From: Glaciecola sp. HTCC2999
Lineage (GTDB): Bacteria; Pseudomonadota; Gammaproteobacteria; Enterobacterales; Alteromonadaceae
NCBI GenBank assembly: GCA_949498985.1
Contig: CATECQ010000006.1
Coordinates: 1 to 64,000 of the forward strand
DNA length: 64,000 nt
Direction: 5' to 3'
Positions 51,256-60,076 of this stretch are shown piece by piece (position 1 is the stretch's first letter; the number at the start of each line of letters is the position of its first letter). The notes beneath the pieces are model-generated. The model had not been told where the DNA came from. It saw nothing but the letters and a program-made list of their open reading frames with translations, and searched no databases. A program made the position numbers and the translations under genes.

Positions 51256-52746
51256 ATGTCTGAATCACAACTAGAGCCACATACATTACAACATACTTAT
51301 GCGGATGAATTGGCCGAATTAGTCACACCAATTAAACCGACTGTGATATATCAACCGCAATTGCAGGTCATTAATCATCCTTTATGGGAATCTTTAGGTC
51401 TACCTGTTGATTGGCAAGATAATGACACTTTAATGCAGCAATTATTTGGCTCTCACTCAGCATTAACCGCTCGCAGTGTCGCTCAAAAATACGGTGGGCA
51501 TCAATTTGGTCATTGGAATCCACAATTAGGCGATGGACGTGGATTATTGTTATGTGAAGTTGAGGATAAACACGGTCAGCGACAAGACTTACACCTTAAA
51601 GGAGCCGGTCCTACGCCGTATTCTCGGCATGCAGATGGACGGGCAGTATTGCGCTCAACGATAAGAGAATATTTAGCGAGTGAAGCCTTGTATCATTTGG
51701 GTGTGCCAACTTCCCGAGCATTATGTTTGATTAGCTCTAACGAGCCAGTCTACCGTGAACAACCTGAGAAGGCAGCTATGTTAATTCGCACGGCTCCGAG
51801 TCATCTGAGGTTTGGTCATTTTGAATATTTTTATCACGACCGTGAACCAGGCTCTGCACCGGAGATTGCCACACCGAAGTTACAACAATTGATGGATTAC
51901 ACATTAACTCATCATTTTCCCCAGCTAATGGAAAATCAATATCCGCATTTGCAGATGTTGTTACAAATAATTGCTGATACCGCACGTTTAATTGCGCATT
52001 GGCAGGTGATTGGTTTTAACCATGGCGTAATGAATACTGATAATATGTCCATTCATGGGATTACATTTGATTATGGGCCTTATGCTTTTTTTGATGATTT
52101 TGAGCCACATTATGTGTGTAATAAATCAGACCATCAAGGCCGCTATCGTTTTTCCCAACAGCCGAGTATTGGACTATGGAATCTCAATGCTTTCGCCCAA
52201 GCCTTTCGCCCATTTTTGAGTGTTGAGCAGATTACTGAAGCGTTAGATACGTTTGAGCCAATATTAGTTGAGCATTATCATCACTTGATGCTCAAACGTT
52301 TTGGGTTGACAGAGACAACAGATGGGGCATTAGCTATGATGGCCCTGTTTATGAAGTTGTTACAAAATCCTAAACGCGATTATCACAATAGTTTTAGGCA
52401 ACTGGCAGGGCATAAAGATTGGCATTCATTAATGTCATTACGCGATGATTATGTGAATATTGTATTGTTTGATGAATGGCTGACAGCATTTAAAGCCGAG
52501 GTGGAAGCTCAGCACGTAGATTTTTCGACACTTCAAGAACGTATTAATGCAGCCAATCCGCATACCGTATTGCGTAACCACCACGCTCAAGCGGTGATTG
52601 AAGCCGCTGAAGAAGGGGACTTTTCCTTGTTGCATGCTTATCTTGATGTTTTATCAAGTCCGTTCGATGAAGCAACCAAAATAAAACGATTTGCGAGCCC
52701 ACCAGCAACGCAAGATAAAGGGATTGCATTATCATGCTCTTCGTAA
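51256..52746 (+). CDS. selO: Protein adenylyltransferase SelO
   Basis: The 496-aa pseudokinase-fold enzyme transfers AMP to Ser/Thr/Tyr of target proteins, linked to redox stress. KYGGHQFGHWNPQLGDGRGLLLCEV, LKGAGPTPYSRHADGRAVLRSTIREYLASEAL and NHGVMNTDNMSIHGITFDYGPYAFFDDF are the family blocks. The C-terminus ends LSCSS; its Cys stands where eukaryotic homologues have selenocysteine. Domain length is normal, so the gene is complete. Confidence 0.95.
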   Translation: MSESQLEPHTLQHTYADELAELVTPIKPTVIYQPQLQVINHPLWESLGLPVDWQDNDTLMQQLFGSHSALTARSVAQKYGGHQFGHWNPQLGDGRGLLLCEVEDKHGQRQDLHLKGAGPTPYSRHADGRAVLRSTIREYLASEALYHLGVPTSRALCLISSNEPVYREQPEKAAMLIRTAPSHLRFGHFEYFYHDREPGSAPEIATPKLQQLMDYTLTHHFPQLMENQYPHLQMLLQIIADTARLIAHWQVIGFNHGVMNTDNMSIHGITFDYGPYAFFDDFEPHYVCNKSDHQGRYRFSQQPSIGLWNLNAFAQAFRPFLSVEQITEALDTFEPILVEHYHHLMLKRFGLTETTDGALAMMALFMKLLQNPKRDYHNSFRQLAGHKDWHSLMSLRDDYVNIVLFDEWLTAFKAEVEAQHVDFSTLQERINAANPHTVLRNHHAQAVIEAAEEGDFSLLHAYLDVLSSPFDEATKIKRFASPPATQDKGIALSCSS

Positions 52747-52882
52747 AGATGCAGAAATAGTTATTTATTTGGGAGGGGTTGATTTTATATGATGATAATC
52801 CCATTGTTATCCTTTAAAATAGACGATATTGATGATTAATATTGTCAACATGCCTTTAAACCACACACGAGAATATCTCAAC

Positions 52883-53494
52883 ATGTCAGTATCGATGTTT
52901 GAATTTGTCAGTAAAGCGAAACTTCCCACGCGCTTCGGGGAGTTTACGATCCATGGATTTGTGGATATGCGAAATCAACAAGAGCATGTGGCCTTGAGTT
53001 ATGGTGAATGGCAACCTGAAGATGCCGTTCATATTCGAGTGCATTCAGAGTGTTTAACAGGAGACTCGTTGTTTTCAACTCGTTGTGATTGTGGCTTTCA
53101 ACTCGAAAAAGCGTTAGCCAATATTGTCGAACAAGGTGCTGGTGTACTATTGTATTTACGTCAAGAAGGACGTGGTATTGGATTGTTAAATAAAATCAGA
53201 GCTTATGCCTTACAAGATACAGGATTGGATACGGTTGAAGCGAATGAACATTTGGGTTTTGATGCCGATTTACGCGAATACGATATTTGTCAGTTTATGT
53301 TGCAGCATTTAGGTATAAACAGAGTTTCTTTGATGACGAATAACCCTAAAAAAATTCACGCACTGACTTCGTTAGGCATTGACGTCGTTGAACGTACGCC
53401 GATTGATCATGGCATGACTAAAGATAACAAAAGTTATTTACAAACCAAAACTGAAAAACTCGGTCATGAGTTTGCTCCACACTTGTTTAAATAA
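52883..53494 (+). CDS. ribA: GTP cyclohydrolase II
   Basis: This 203-aa zinc enzyme opens GTP to start riboflavin synthesis. The Zn ligands C57, C68 and C70 are in ECLTGDSLFSTRCDCGF. YLRQEGRGIGLLNKIRAY holds the catalytic region, and LMTNNPKKIHAL is the C-terminal marker. It is a stand-alone RibA, not a RibBA fusion. I start at ATG 52883 (MSVSMFEF) because the family begins there; upstream in-frame starts to 52829 add unconserved residues. No FMN-type riboswitch is visible upstream. Confidence 0.94.
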   Translation: MSVSMFEFVSKAKLPTRFGEFTIHGFVDMRNQQEHVALSYGEWQPEDAVHIRVHSECLTGDSLFSTRCDCGFQLEKALANIVEQGAGVLLYLRQEGRGIGLLNKIRAYALQDTGLDTVEANEHLGFDADLREYDICQFMLQHLGINRVSLMTNNPKKIHALTSLGIDVVERTPIDHGMTKDNKSYLQTKTEKLGHEFAPHLFK

Positions 53495-53592
53495 CCATTC
53501 GCATTACATCATACTTCTCGCTATTCAGTTTCTGTTAAGTTGTGTAGGTCTATAACTGTTACTAACGTAAGTCATTCCCTTTAGGAGGGTCT

Positions 53593-54651
53593 ATGTTAGT
53601 TTATCCAGTAAAATTTAAAGCATCATCTTGGCAACGCCTAACGACAATAGTAGTTATAAGCTTATCGACCATCACTTTATCAGGTTGTGTCATTGCACAC
53701 ACACCTAACAACACTGACGTGAGATATGGGTATGTTAAATCGTCTCCAGCCACAACGATGGCAACTATTCGTCATGAATCATACCCAGGTGATTCTGTAG
53801 CTGAGGATGAGAACATTGCCGAATTAGATAACGCGTTAGCGCCGATTGCGTTGTATCCGGATTCATTACTTGAACACATTTTTGTGGCGGTCACTGAGCC
53901 AGTGGATTTGATTCAAGCACAATCATTTATTGAACAGCACAGTAAGCTTACCCCTGATGAATTAGTTGCACTAGCCCAAAATAAACCCTGGGATCCAAGT
54001 GTCATTGCGTTATTACCTTTTGTAGATGTGGTCACCAATTTAACTGACGATTTGGAATACTTAGAATATTTAGGGGATGTGGTTGAGGAAGATTATGATT
54101 TAGTTGCATCGCGTTTAGCATATTTACGTCAGCAGGCTAAGCGAAGCGGCCACCTAACTTCAGATGAATACGTTAAGATCATTGAAAAAGAAACCAAAAT
54201 TTATATTGAGTCGGCTCAACCTGAAGTCGTGTTTGTCCCTGTATATAGTCCTGTTAATGTGTATGGGCCGTGGTGGCATGGCTATCAACCGCGGGTCTGG
54301 CATTATCGTCACACTTCGCGAGTAGGTATCCATGTATCTCGTGGCAATGTAGCCATCAATTGGCGTCCGTTTCGTTACGTGAATCATCAAAACTGGCGTA
54401 ATTATTACAATATTAAACAACGCCATCAGTTATTTTCACGTCGTTTACAGACTTCTCATCGTGCTCATAATGTACACCGAGATGCACATTGGGGCAGTGG
54501 AAAAAGATTAAATGGTCAACGTACTAAGTATCCTACACGCCAGGTACGTGATGAGTCGGTAAAACGTGCTCCGGTCAAGTTACCGCCCAAAAAAATAAAC
54601 GTGAAACGGACGCCAGTAAAAGACAGAGTGATTCGTCAGGTTGAACGTTAG
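53593..54651 (+). CDS. DUF3300 lipoprotein
   Basis: The 352-aa protein has a lipoprotein signal (hydrophobic run and LSGC, lipidated Cys near residue 32). The DUF3300 domain covers about 75-225: LDNALAPIALYPDSLLEHIFVAVTEPVDLIQAQSFIEQH, WDPSVIALLPFVDVV and PEVVFVPVYSPVNVYGPWWH. The C-terminal third is strongly basic and Arg/His/Lys-rich (many RxxH and KxP pieces), probably disordered and able to bind polyanions. Function unknown. AGGAGGG lies upstream of ATG 53593. Its stop codon overlaps that of the convergent ATP-grasp gene by 4 nt. Confidence 0.85.
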   Translation: MLVYPVKFKASSWQRLTTIVVISLSTITLSGCVIAHTPNNTDVRYGYVKSSPATTMATIRHESYPGDSVAEDENIAELDNALAPIALYPDSLLEHIFVAVTEPVDLIQAQSFIEQHSKLTPDELVALAQNKPWDPSVIALLPFVDVVTNLTDDLEYLEYLGDVVEEDYDLVASRLAYLRQQAKRSGHLTSDEYVKIIEKETKIYIESAQPEVVFVPVYSPVNVYGPWWHGYQPRVWHYRHTSRVGIHVSRGNVAINWRPFRYVNHQNWRNYYNIKQRHQLFSRRLQTSHRAHNVHRDAHWGSGKRLNGQRTKYPTRQVRDESVKRAPVKLPPKKINVKRTPVKDRVIRQVER

Positions 54652-55529
54652 CTAAGATAACTTATCGTTGCCTGAACAAATCGTTCAGGCGATGCTTCAT
54701 CCATATTGAAATATAATGAGGGCTCTATTAGTTCTACCTCCATCAACTGCCAAATATCACCTGCCTCCGCGCTTGAGTTTCTCAGCAGATCGACTCGAGC
54801 ATACAAGGATTTTTCAGGTAATGCAGCGAGCACTTTAGCCGCAGTTTCAAGTTGTAACTCATCAGGAGTGACGCTTATTAACTCACCTCCATGTTCTTCT
54901 TGAACGCGAAAATCACCTGACTTTGGTACCTTTTTAATCGTGTGACTATATTCCCCATTGAAATAAAAAAGTGAGTACTCACCTTCACTAATGACACTAT
55001 TTAAAAAGGGCTGGATCACACAAGGCGTCGTTGAAAAAATATTTGATAGTGGACCTGCTTGACCCATTAAGCTTGCATGGTCGAGGCGAAAAGTATTGTC
55101 TGAATTAGCACTGATCAGGGGTTTAATAATGATTTCTTGAGTATCGAAATGGTCAAATTGTGCATAGATATCTGAGATCGCCACGGAATCAAAAAACACA
55201 GATGGGATAATAGTTATCCCTTTTGAGGCGAGGGTCTGTAAATAGCGCTTTGAAATGTTCCATTGGATCAAAGGTAATGGATTAATTAAGACTGTATCTT
55301 GCTCTGTGATTTCAGCTAATTTCGCTACAAAAGCTTCCGCATGCAATTGATAATCCCATGTACTACGGACAATAACGGCATCATATTGTGACCAATTTAT
55401 TTGCTTGGCATGCCAAGATATGACATCGACTTTTATGCCATTTTGGGCAAAAGGTTCAATCAGTAAATCATCCCAAACAAAGTAATCTTCAAGATCGTCA
55501 GTTGATAAAAATGCAATAGAACGGTGCAA
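54648..55529 (-). CDS. ATP-grasp ligase, RimK/DcsG-like
   Basis: The 293-aa cytosolic protein has a pre-ATP-grasp domain (YDAVIVRSTWDYQLHAEAFVAKLAEI) and an ATP-grasp core. Core features include EIIIKPLISANSDNTFRLD, VIQPFLNSVISEGEYSLFYFNGEYSHTIKKVPKSGDFRVQEEHGGE and LYARVDLLR...LMEVELIEPSLYF. The last two carry the Mg-binding Glu/Asn type residues. It should ligate an amino group to an acyl phosphate; the substrate is unknown. It diverges from amt, so both share the 358-nt regulatory gap. Confidence 0.82.
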   Translation of the reverse strand: MHRSIAFLSTDDLEDYFVWDDLLIEPFAQNGIKVDVISWHAKQINWSQYDAVIVRSTWDYQLHAEAFVAKLAEITEQDTVLINPLPLIQWNISKRYLQTLASKGITIIPSVFFDSVAISDIYAQFDHFDTQEIIIKPLISANSDNTFRLDHASLMGQAGPLSNIFSTTPCVIQPFLNSVISEGEYSLFYFNGEYSHTIKKVPKSGDFRVQEEHGGELISVTPDELQLETAAKVLAALPEKSLYARVDLLRNSSAEAGDIWQLMEVELIEPSLYFNMDEASPERFVQATISYLS

Positions 55530-55565
55530 GAGGTTCTCCTGTTAATGGTGCGATTCAATTCTTAA

Positions 55566-55602
55566 ATCATTTAATTGGTGCAATTATCACCAAATTAGTG
55601 CA
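55566..55602 (+). promoter_or_regulatory. Two NtrC-like sites upstream of amt
   Basis: Against TGCACC-N4-TGGTGCA, site 55586-55602 matches 10 of 13 fixed bases and site 55566-55582 matches 9, with a perfect right half. Their centres are 20 bp apart, about two helical turns. Another good half-site is centred near 55544. They lie roughly 105-125 bp upstream of the predicted transcription start, the usual enhancer distance. Confidence 0.5.
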
Positions 55603-55672
55603 TTAGTTCGCATTAAACGCGAACAATATCTTAAATAGTGTTAATTATCAATTACTTATGATGATTTTAACG

Positions 55673-55689
55673 TGGGAATGATTTTTGCA
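55673..55689 (+). promoter_or_regulatory. Sigma-54-type promoter of amt
   Basis: GG (55675-55676) and GC (55687-55688) are separated by exactly 10 nt in a TGGGAATGATTTTTGCA context. The -12 half TTGCA is perfect; the -24 half has the invariant GG plus two further matches. Transcription from about 55700 would give a leader near 190 nt before amt. The rest of the 358-nt gap (55530-55887) shows no gene. Confidence 0.5.
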
Positions 55690-55887
55690 ACCCACGGACA
55701 GTTGGTCATTCACATTCAAAATAAAAATATATGAAGGCCCTCAATACAGCACCATTTTGATGCTTCTGCATCGATAAACTCATGTTCGGTGTCACTCTTA
55801 ATGATGTTGAGTGACTCTCAAGACGAATTTGAGTCAATAGGCTGATAACTTACACACATCTGATAAAATTATAAAGGTAATTATATA

Positions 55888-57102
55888 ATGGATACAGTTA
55901 ATAGCGCAGTGGAAACATTGCTCCAAGGCACCAATACACTCTTTATTTTGCTTGGTGCCATTATGGTCTTCGCAATGCACGCTGGATTTGCTTTTTTAGA
56001 AGTGGGGACAGTTCGTAATAAAAACCAAGTGAATGCGTTGATCAAGATAATGACTGATTTTGCAGTTTCTTGTTTATGTTACTTTTTTATTGGTTATTTG
56101 ATTGCTTATGACACCACTTTTTATGCAAGTGCGGCTGAATTAAGTGCTAATAATGGATATGATCTCGTCAAGTTTTTCTTCTTGATGACATTTGCCGCAG
56201 CGATCCCAGCCATTGTTTCTGGTGGTATTGCTGAACGTGCACGCTTTTATCCATTCTTAATTGCTTCAGGTTTAATTGTAGGTTTCGTTTATCCATTCTT
56301 CGAAGGGATTATCTGGAATGGGAATTATGGTTTTCAAGCATGGTTAGAAGCTTCATTTGGCGCTGGTTTCCATGACTTTGCCGGTTCTATTGTAGTTCAT
56401 GGTATGGGCGGTTGGTTAGCGTTAGTTGCGGTTGTATTACTTGGTTCACGTAATGGACGTTACAAAAACGGAAAGCTTAATGCATTCGCACCATCTAATA
56501 TTCCATTTTTAGCATTAGGTGCTTGGATCTTAAGTATCGGTTGGTTTGGTTTTAACGTGATGTCTGCTCAGACCGTTGATGGGATCAGTGGTTTAGTTGC
56601 GATGAATTCTTTAATGGCGATGGTTGGCGGGATCATCACAGCAATGTGGTTTGGTAAAAATGATCCAGGCTTCATTCATAACGGTCCATTAGCCGGTTTA
56701 GTGGCAGTATGCGCAGGTTCTGATGTGATGCATCCGATTGGTTCATTAGTCGTGGGTGGTATCGCAGGTTGGTTATTTGTGTGGTTGTTCACAGTCATGC
56801 AAAATAAAATTAAAGTGGATGACGTGTTAGGTGTATGGCCATTGCACGGTGTCTGTGGTGCGTGGGGTGCGATTGCTGCTGGTATCTTTGGTACAGAAGC
56901 TTTAGGTGGCTTAGGCGGTGTATCTTTGATTTCACAATTAATTGGTACTGCGCTGGGTATTTTCATCGCAGTCTTAGGCGGAATAATTGTCTATGGCGGT
57001 GTGAAGAAATTCGCAGGTTTACGCTTAAGTGAAGAAGAAGAATATAAAGGTGCTGATTTAGCGATTCATAAAATTGGCGCAACTAATTCAGACGATATCT
57101 AA
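55888..57102 (+). CDS. amt: Ammonium transporter Amt
   Basis: The 404-aa inner-membrane channel conducts ammonium. About eleven helices are seen, with no separate signal peptide. The pore histidines are H171 in VVHGMGGW and a second in WPLHGVCGAWG near residue 320. The substrate-site aspartate is D163 in FHDFAGS. It lacks an adjacent glnK, which in E. coli forms an operon with amtB. Apparent NtrC/sigma-54 signals upstream imply induction under nitrogen limitation. A strong terminator follows. Confidence 0.95.
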   Translation: MDTVNSAVETLLQGTNTLFILLGAIMVFAMHAGFAFLEVGTVRNKNQVNALIKIMTDFAVSCLCYFFIGYLIAYDTTFYASAAELSANNGYDLVKFFFLMTFAAAIPAIVSGGIAERARFYPFLIASGLIVGFVYPFFEGIIWNGNYGFQAWLEASFGAGFHDFAGSIVVHGMGGWLALVAVVLLGSRNGRYKNGKLNAFAPSNIPFLALGAWILSIGWFGFNVMSAQTVDGISGLVAMNSLMAMVGGIITAMWFGKNDPGFIHNGPLAGLVAVCAGSDVMHPIGSLVVGGIAGWLFVWLFTVMQNKIKVDDVLGVWPLHGVCGAWGAIAAGIFGTEALGGLGGVSLISQLIGTALGIFIAVLGGIIVYGGVKKFAGLRLSEEEEYKGADLAIHKIGATNSDDI

Positions 57103-57129
57103 ACATTAACGATAATGTTTATCATATAA

Positions 57130-57162
57130 AAAACGCATTGATTTTATATCAATGCGTTTTTT
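57130..57162 (+). terminator. Intrinsic terminator after amt
   Basis: AAAACGCATTGAT and ATCAATGCGTTTT form a perfect 13-bp stem around a 5-nt loop, followed by more T residues. It begins 28 nt after the amt stop. The A-run on the 5' side also allows function in the reverse direction. Confidence 0.9.
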
Positions 57163-57323
57163 GTTTCTTATTTAGCAACCATCATTGCCTTTGATACCCG
57201 TTGTGCAGCAAAGTCTGTTTCCTTGGTTCAAACAAACTTTGGGGTATGTTTAACGTCTTTAAATAGATAATTAATTAGATATAATCTATATCAAACAAAA
57301 AATCTTAAGCATCGGGTTCTATT

Positions 57324-58637
57324 ATGAAGCTCCCAATTTTCATCGTAACGTTTGTTCTAGCTATCGTCTCTTCAACGGCAAGCAGCAATGCGCTTCGTAT
57401 CGACAATAAGCAAATACTGGTGAATACCATTGATGAGTATGTCAAAAACGGTGCAAATCCTTTTGTATATGCAAGAGTTGAAAACCGACACGGTGACATC
57501 TTATTTGAGCATGGCTCGGTCAATGAGACACTGCTACCAGACACGCAAGTCGACGGTGAAACATGGTTGCGAATTTGGTCAATGAGTAAATTAGTTACAA
57601 TCTCTTTGACCATGAATTTGGTAGAAAAAGGCGTGTTAACACTAGATGACCCAATTACTAATTACATTCCAGAATTTAAACATCTCAAAGTAGCCGTAGG
57701 TCCTAATGGTGAGGATTTGGGCTCACTTAATCATTACGCTGACAATATTAAACAAACTATTAGAGAGAAGGATTGTCCTCTCAAAACGGTTGCAATACAA
57801 AAACAAATTACGATAAAAGACCTCATCATTCACGAAGCAGGTTTCTACTATCAAACGGGTATTAAATGTCTTGATGAAATGCTTAGTCAAGCAAATTTGG
57901 TTGATAGTCAAGATAGCCAAACGTTAATCAATAAACTCGCTTCATTACCGCTCATCCAACAACCTGGTCCGAACTATTATTACGGCACCAATACAACAGT
58001 CTTAGGGTTAGTTGTAGAACGTGCAACAGGTAAGAGTTTATCAAAATTGGTTGAAGAAATAATAACTTCACCACTGGCGATCGATAATTTGGTCTATAAA
58101 CTTTCCGAAGGTGTTTCTTTATTGCCCAAGTTTTCCGGTGCTGATGGACAGTTGAGGATAATGAAACCCAATGAACAGGATATCTTCAAAGGCGATGTGC
58201 CAGCTTACCAAACGTCAGATCAATTATATTTAGGGGGCGAGGGTATGATTGCCACTACTGCTGCTTATGCTGACTTTCTACAAGTCATCTTAAATTATGG
58301 CGTCTCAAACGACTATCGTATGCTTAAAAAAGAGACCATTGAACTGATGACCTCGCCACAAACGCTCAAAAATGATTGGGGATATGATGGGTTTAACATT
58401 TGGGTCAATTCCGGCAAGTTGGGTAACGGCGAATTTGGTCGCGGTGGTCTTTGGATTGGTGGTGGATATGAAGGAACTCATTATTGGATCGATCAAGAGC
58501 TAGGGTTGATTGGCCTGATAATGACGCAAATATATGCTCCTCCAACACAGGCGGGAGACAGAGACGATAACATTCGAGAAGCGGTTTATGACCAACTTAT
58601 TGTGAATGACAAGCCATTTAGAATGCAGTCAAGATAA
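57324..58637 (+). CDS. Exported serine hydrolase, beta-lactamase/EstB-like fold
   Basis: The 437-aa protein has a signal peptide (about 1-23, MKLPIFIVTFVLAIVSSTASSNA). The serine-lysine motif is S86-M-S-K89 in IWSMSKLVTIS, the second motif lies in NYYYGTNTTVLGLVVERATGKSL, and a Gly-rich third region is WIGGGYEGTHYW. This is the class C beta-lactamase/penicillin-binding-protein-like superfamily, which is mostly esterases and peptidases. Antibiotic hydrolysis cannot be assumed. About 220 nt separate it from amt. Confidence 0.85.
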   Translation: MKLPIFIVTFVLAIVSSTASSNALRIDNKQILVNTIDEYVKNGANPFVYARVENRHGDILFEHGSVNETLLPDTQVDGETWLRIWSMSKLVTISLTMNLVEKGVLTLDDPITNYIPEFKHLKVAVGPNGEDLGSLNHYADNIKQTIREKDCPLKTVAIQKQITIKDLIIHEAGFYYQTGIKCLDEMLSQANLVDSQDSQTLINKLASLPLIQQPGPNYYYGTNTTVLGLVVERATGKSLSKLVEEIITSPLAIDNLVYKLSEGVSLLPKFSGADGQLRIMKPNEQDIFKGDVPAYQTSDQLYLGGEGMIATTAAYADFLQVILNYGVSNDYRMLKKETIELMTSPQTLKNDWGYDGFNIWVNSGKLGNGEFGRGGLWIGGGYEGTHYWIDQELGLIGLIMTQIYAPPTQAGDRDDNIREAVYDQLIVNDKPFRMQSR

Positions 58638-58730
58638 ATACTTGGGCAAAGCGATTCGGTATTCATAGTCGAGTCATACTAAGGTGGGTGTTGGCACTAT
58701 TGCGATCTTTCCAACACTCATTACACAAAT

Positions 58731-59912
58731 TTAGGCAACTTGGCCAGCCACATAGCCGCTACTCCATGCCCACTGAAAGTTGTAGCCCCCTAGCCAGCCT
58801 GTTACATCCAGTACTTCTCCAATGAAGAACAACCCTTTATGGTCTTTAGCTTCCATCGTTTTGGATGAGAAATGATCCGTATCTACACCACCTAAGGTGA
58901 CTTCGGCGGTACGATAGCCTTCTGTTCCGTTTGGTTTCAGCTGCCATGCTTTGAACTTATGAGCGGTTTGCTCAAGCTGTTTCCCTTGGTATTGCTTCAT
59001 CGGTTTATTGTCGATATTAAAATAGCCTAATAACTGTGTGATGAGACGCTTTGGAAACCATGTTGATAGAACGGTGGAAAGCTGAACGTTAGGTTGTGCG
59101 GTTTGAGCATGGTTAAGCTCTGCTAATAAATCCAGTGACGGTAATAACTCAATTTCTACGGTATCTCCGGCTTCCCAATACGAGGATATTTGTAATACGG
59201 CAGGTCCGCTTAAGCCCCGATGAGTAAATAAGATACCTTCATTAAAGCGGGTGTCGGCACAAGTTGTTGCCGCTTCAACACTGACACCACTGAGTTCAGC
59301 GAGAACGTCTTTATCATGTGTGTGAAGCGTAAATGGAACCAGGGCTGCACGAGTTGGTGTGACTTGCATACCAAATTGTTCAGCAATTTGATAACCAAAA
59401 GGCGTCGCACCGAGCTTTGGCATTGATAATCCACCAGTCGCAATGACTAATGACTCGCATGTAAACTCACCTTTTGAGGTGGCAAGATGATAGCCTTCTT
59501 CATGTTTACTCACCGCAAAAATTTCACAGCCTGTGGTCACGGTGACTTGATGTTTTGTACATTCTGACATTAAAAGTGAGACGATTTGTTTAGCGGAGTC
59601 ATCACAAAATAATTGCCCAAGAGTTTTTTCGTGATAAGCAATCCCGTAATCATTTACTAATCCAATAAAATCCCATTGAGTGTATTGGTTTAAGGCTGAT
59701 TTAGTAAAATGTGGATTATTACAGATGAAATTGTCATGAGAGGTATACATATTGGTAAAATTACAACGTCCCCCACCTGACATGAGTATTTTTCGACCTA
59801 CTTTCTTAGCATGGTCTAGCACGGTGACACTTCTGCCACGTGCACCTGCTGTTGCGGCACAAAATAATCCAGCAGCTCCTGCGCCTATAACGATTACGTC
59901 TTGATGTTGCAT
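58731..59912 (-). CDS. YhiN/HI0933-family FAD-binding protein
   Basis: The 393-aa flavoprotein has an N-terminal dinucleotide fold (VIVIGAGAAGLFCAATAGARG), RKILMSGGGRCNFTN, and the C-terminal FAD region (GLFFIGEVLDVTGWLGGYNFQWAWSSG). The reaction of this family is not established. I start at ATG 59912 (MQHQDVIVIG), where homology begins; the open frame runs further, to 60047, but the added 45 residues are unlike the family. Convergent with the serine hydrolase and divergent from rhlE. Confidence 0.92.
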   Translation of the reverse strand: MQHQDVIVIGAGAAGLFCAATAGARGRSVTVLDHAKKVGRKILMSGGGRCNFTNMYTSHDNFICNNPHFTKSALNQYTQWDFIGLVNDYGIAYHEKTLGQLFCDDSAKQIVSLLMSECTKHQVTVTTGCEIFAVSKHEEGYHLATSKGEFTCESLVIATGGLSMPKLGATPFGYQIAEQFGMQVTPTRAALVPFTLHTHDKDVLAELSGVSVEAATTCADTRFNEGILFTHRGLSGPAVLQISSYWEAGDTVEIELLPSLDLLAELNHAQTAQPNVQLSTVLSTWFPKRLITQLLGYFNIDNKPMKQYQGKQLEQTAHKFKAWQLKPNGTEGYRTAEVTLGGVDTDHFSSKTMEAKDHKGLFFIGEVLDVTGWLGGYNFQWAWSSGYVAGQVA

Positions 59913-60076
59913 CTTATACTTACCAGTCTCATACAAAGCACTATTATAAAGCGTATGGCATATAAGTATAGGTGCATGAGATAAGATAACAAAAACAGAC
60001 CATACCTGCGCATTGTGGTAAACTAACACAGTTACGTCAGCATTCACGTTTTGAGTGCCCTTTTTGTGAGTGATTC

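Noticed and set aside
52747-52882. FMN riboswitch or other ribA leader element
   Set aside because: The gap lacks the conserved RFN-element motifs, and ribA alone is rarely controlled that way in this class.
58688-58717. GTGTTGG/CCAACAC repeat between the serine hydrolase and the flavoprotein as a terminator
   Set aside because: The 7-bp arms enclose a 16-nt loop and no T-run follows, so the support is too weak.
59913-60047. 45-residue N-terminal extension of the YhiN-like flavoprotein
   Set aside because: The dinucleotide-binding fold normally starts at the very N-terminus, which corresponds to ATG 59912.
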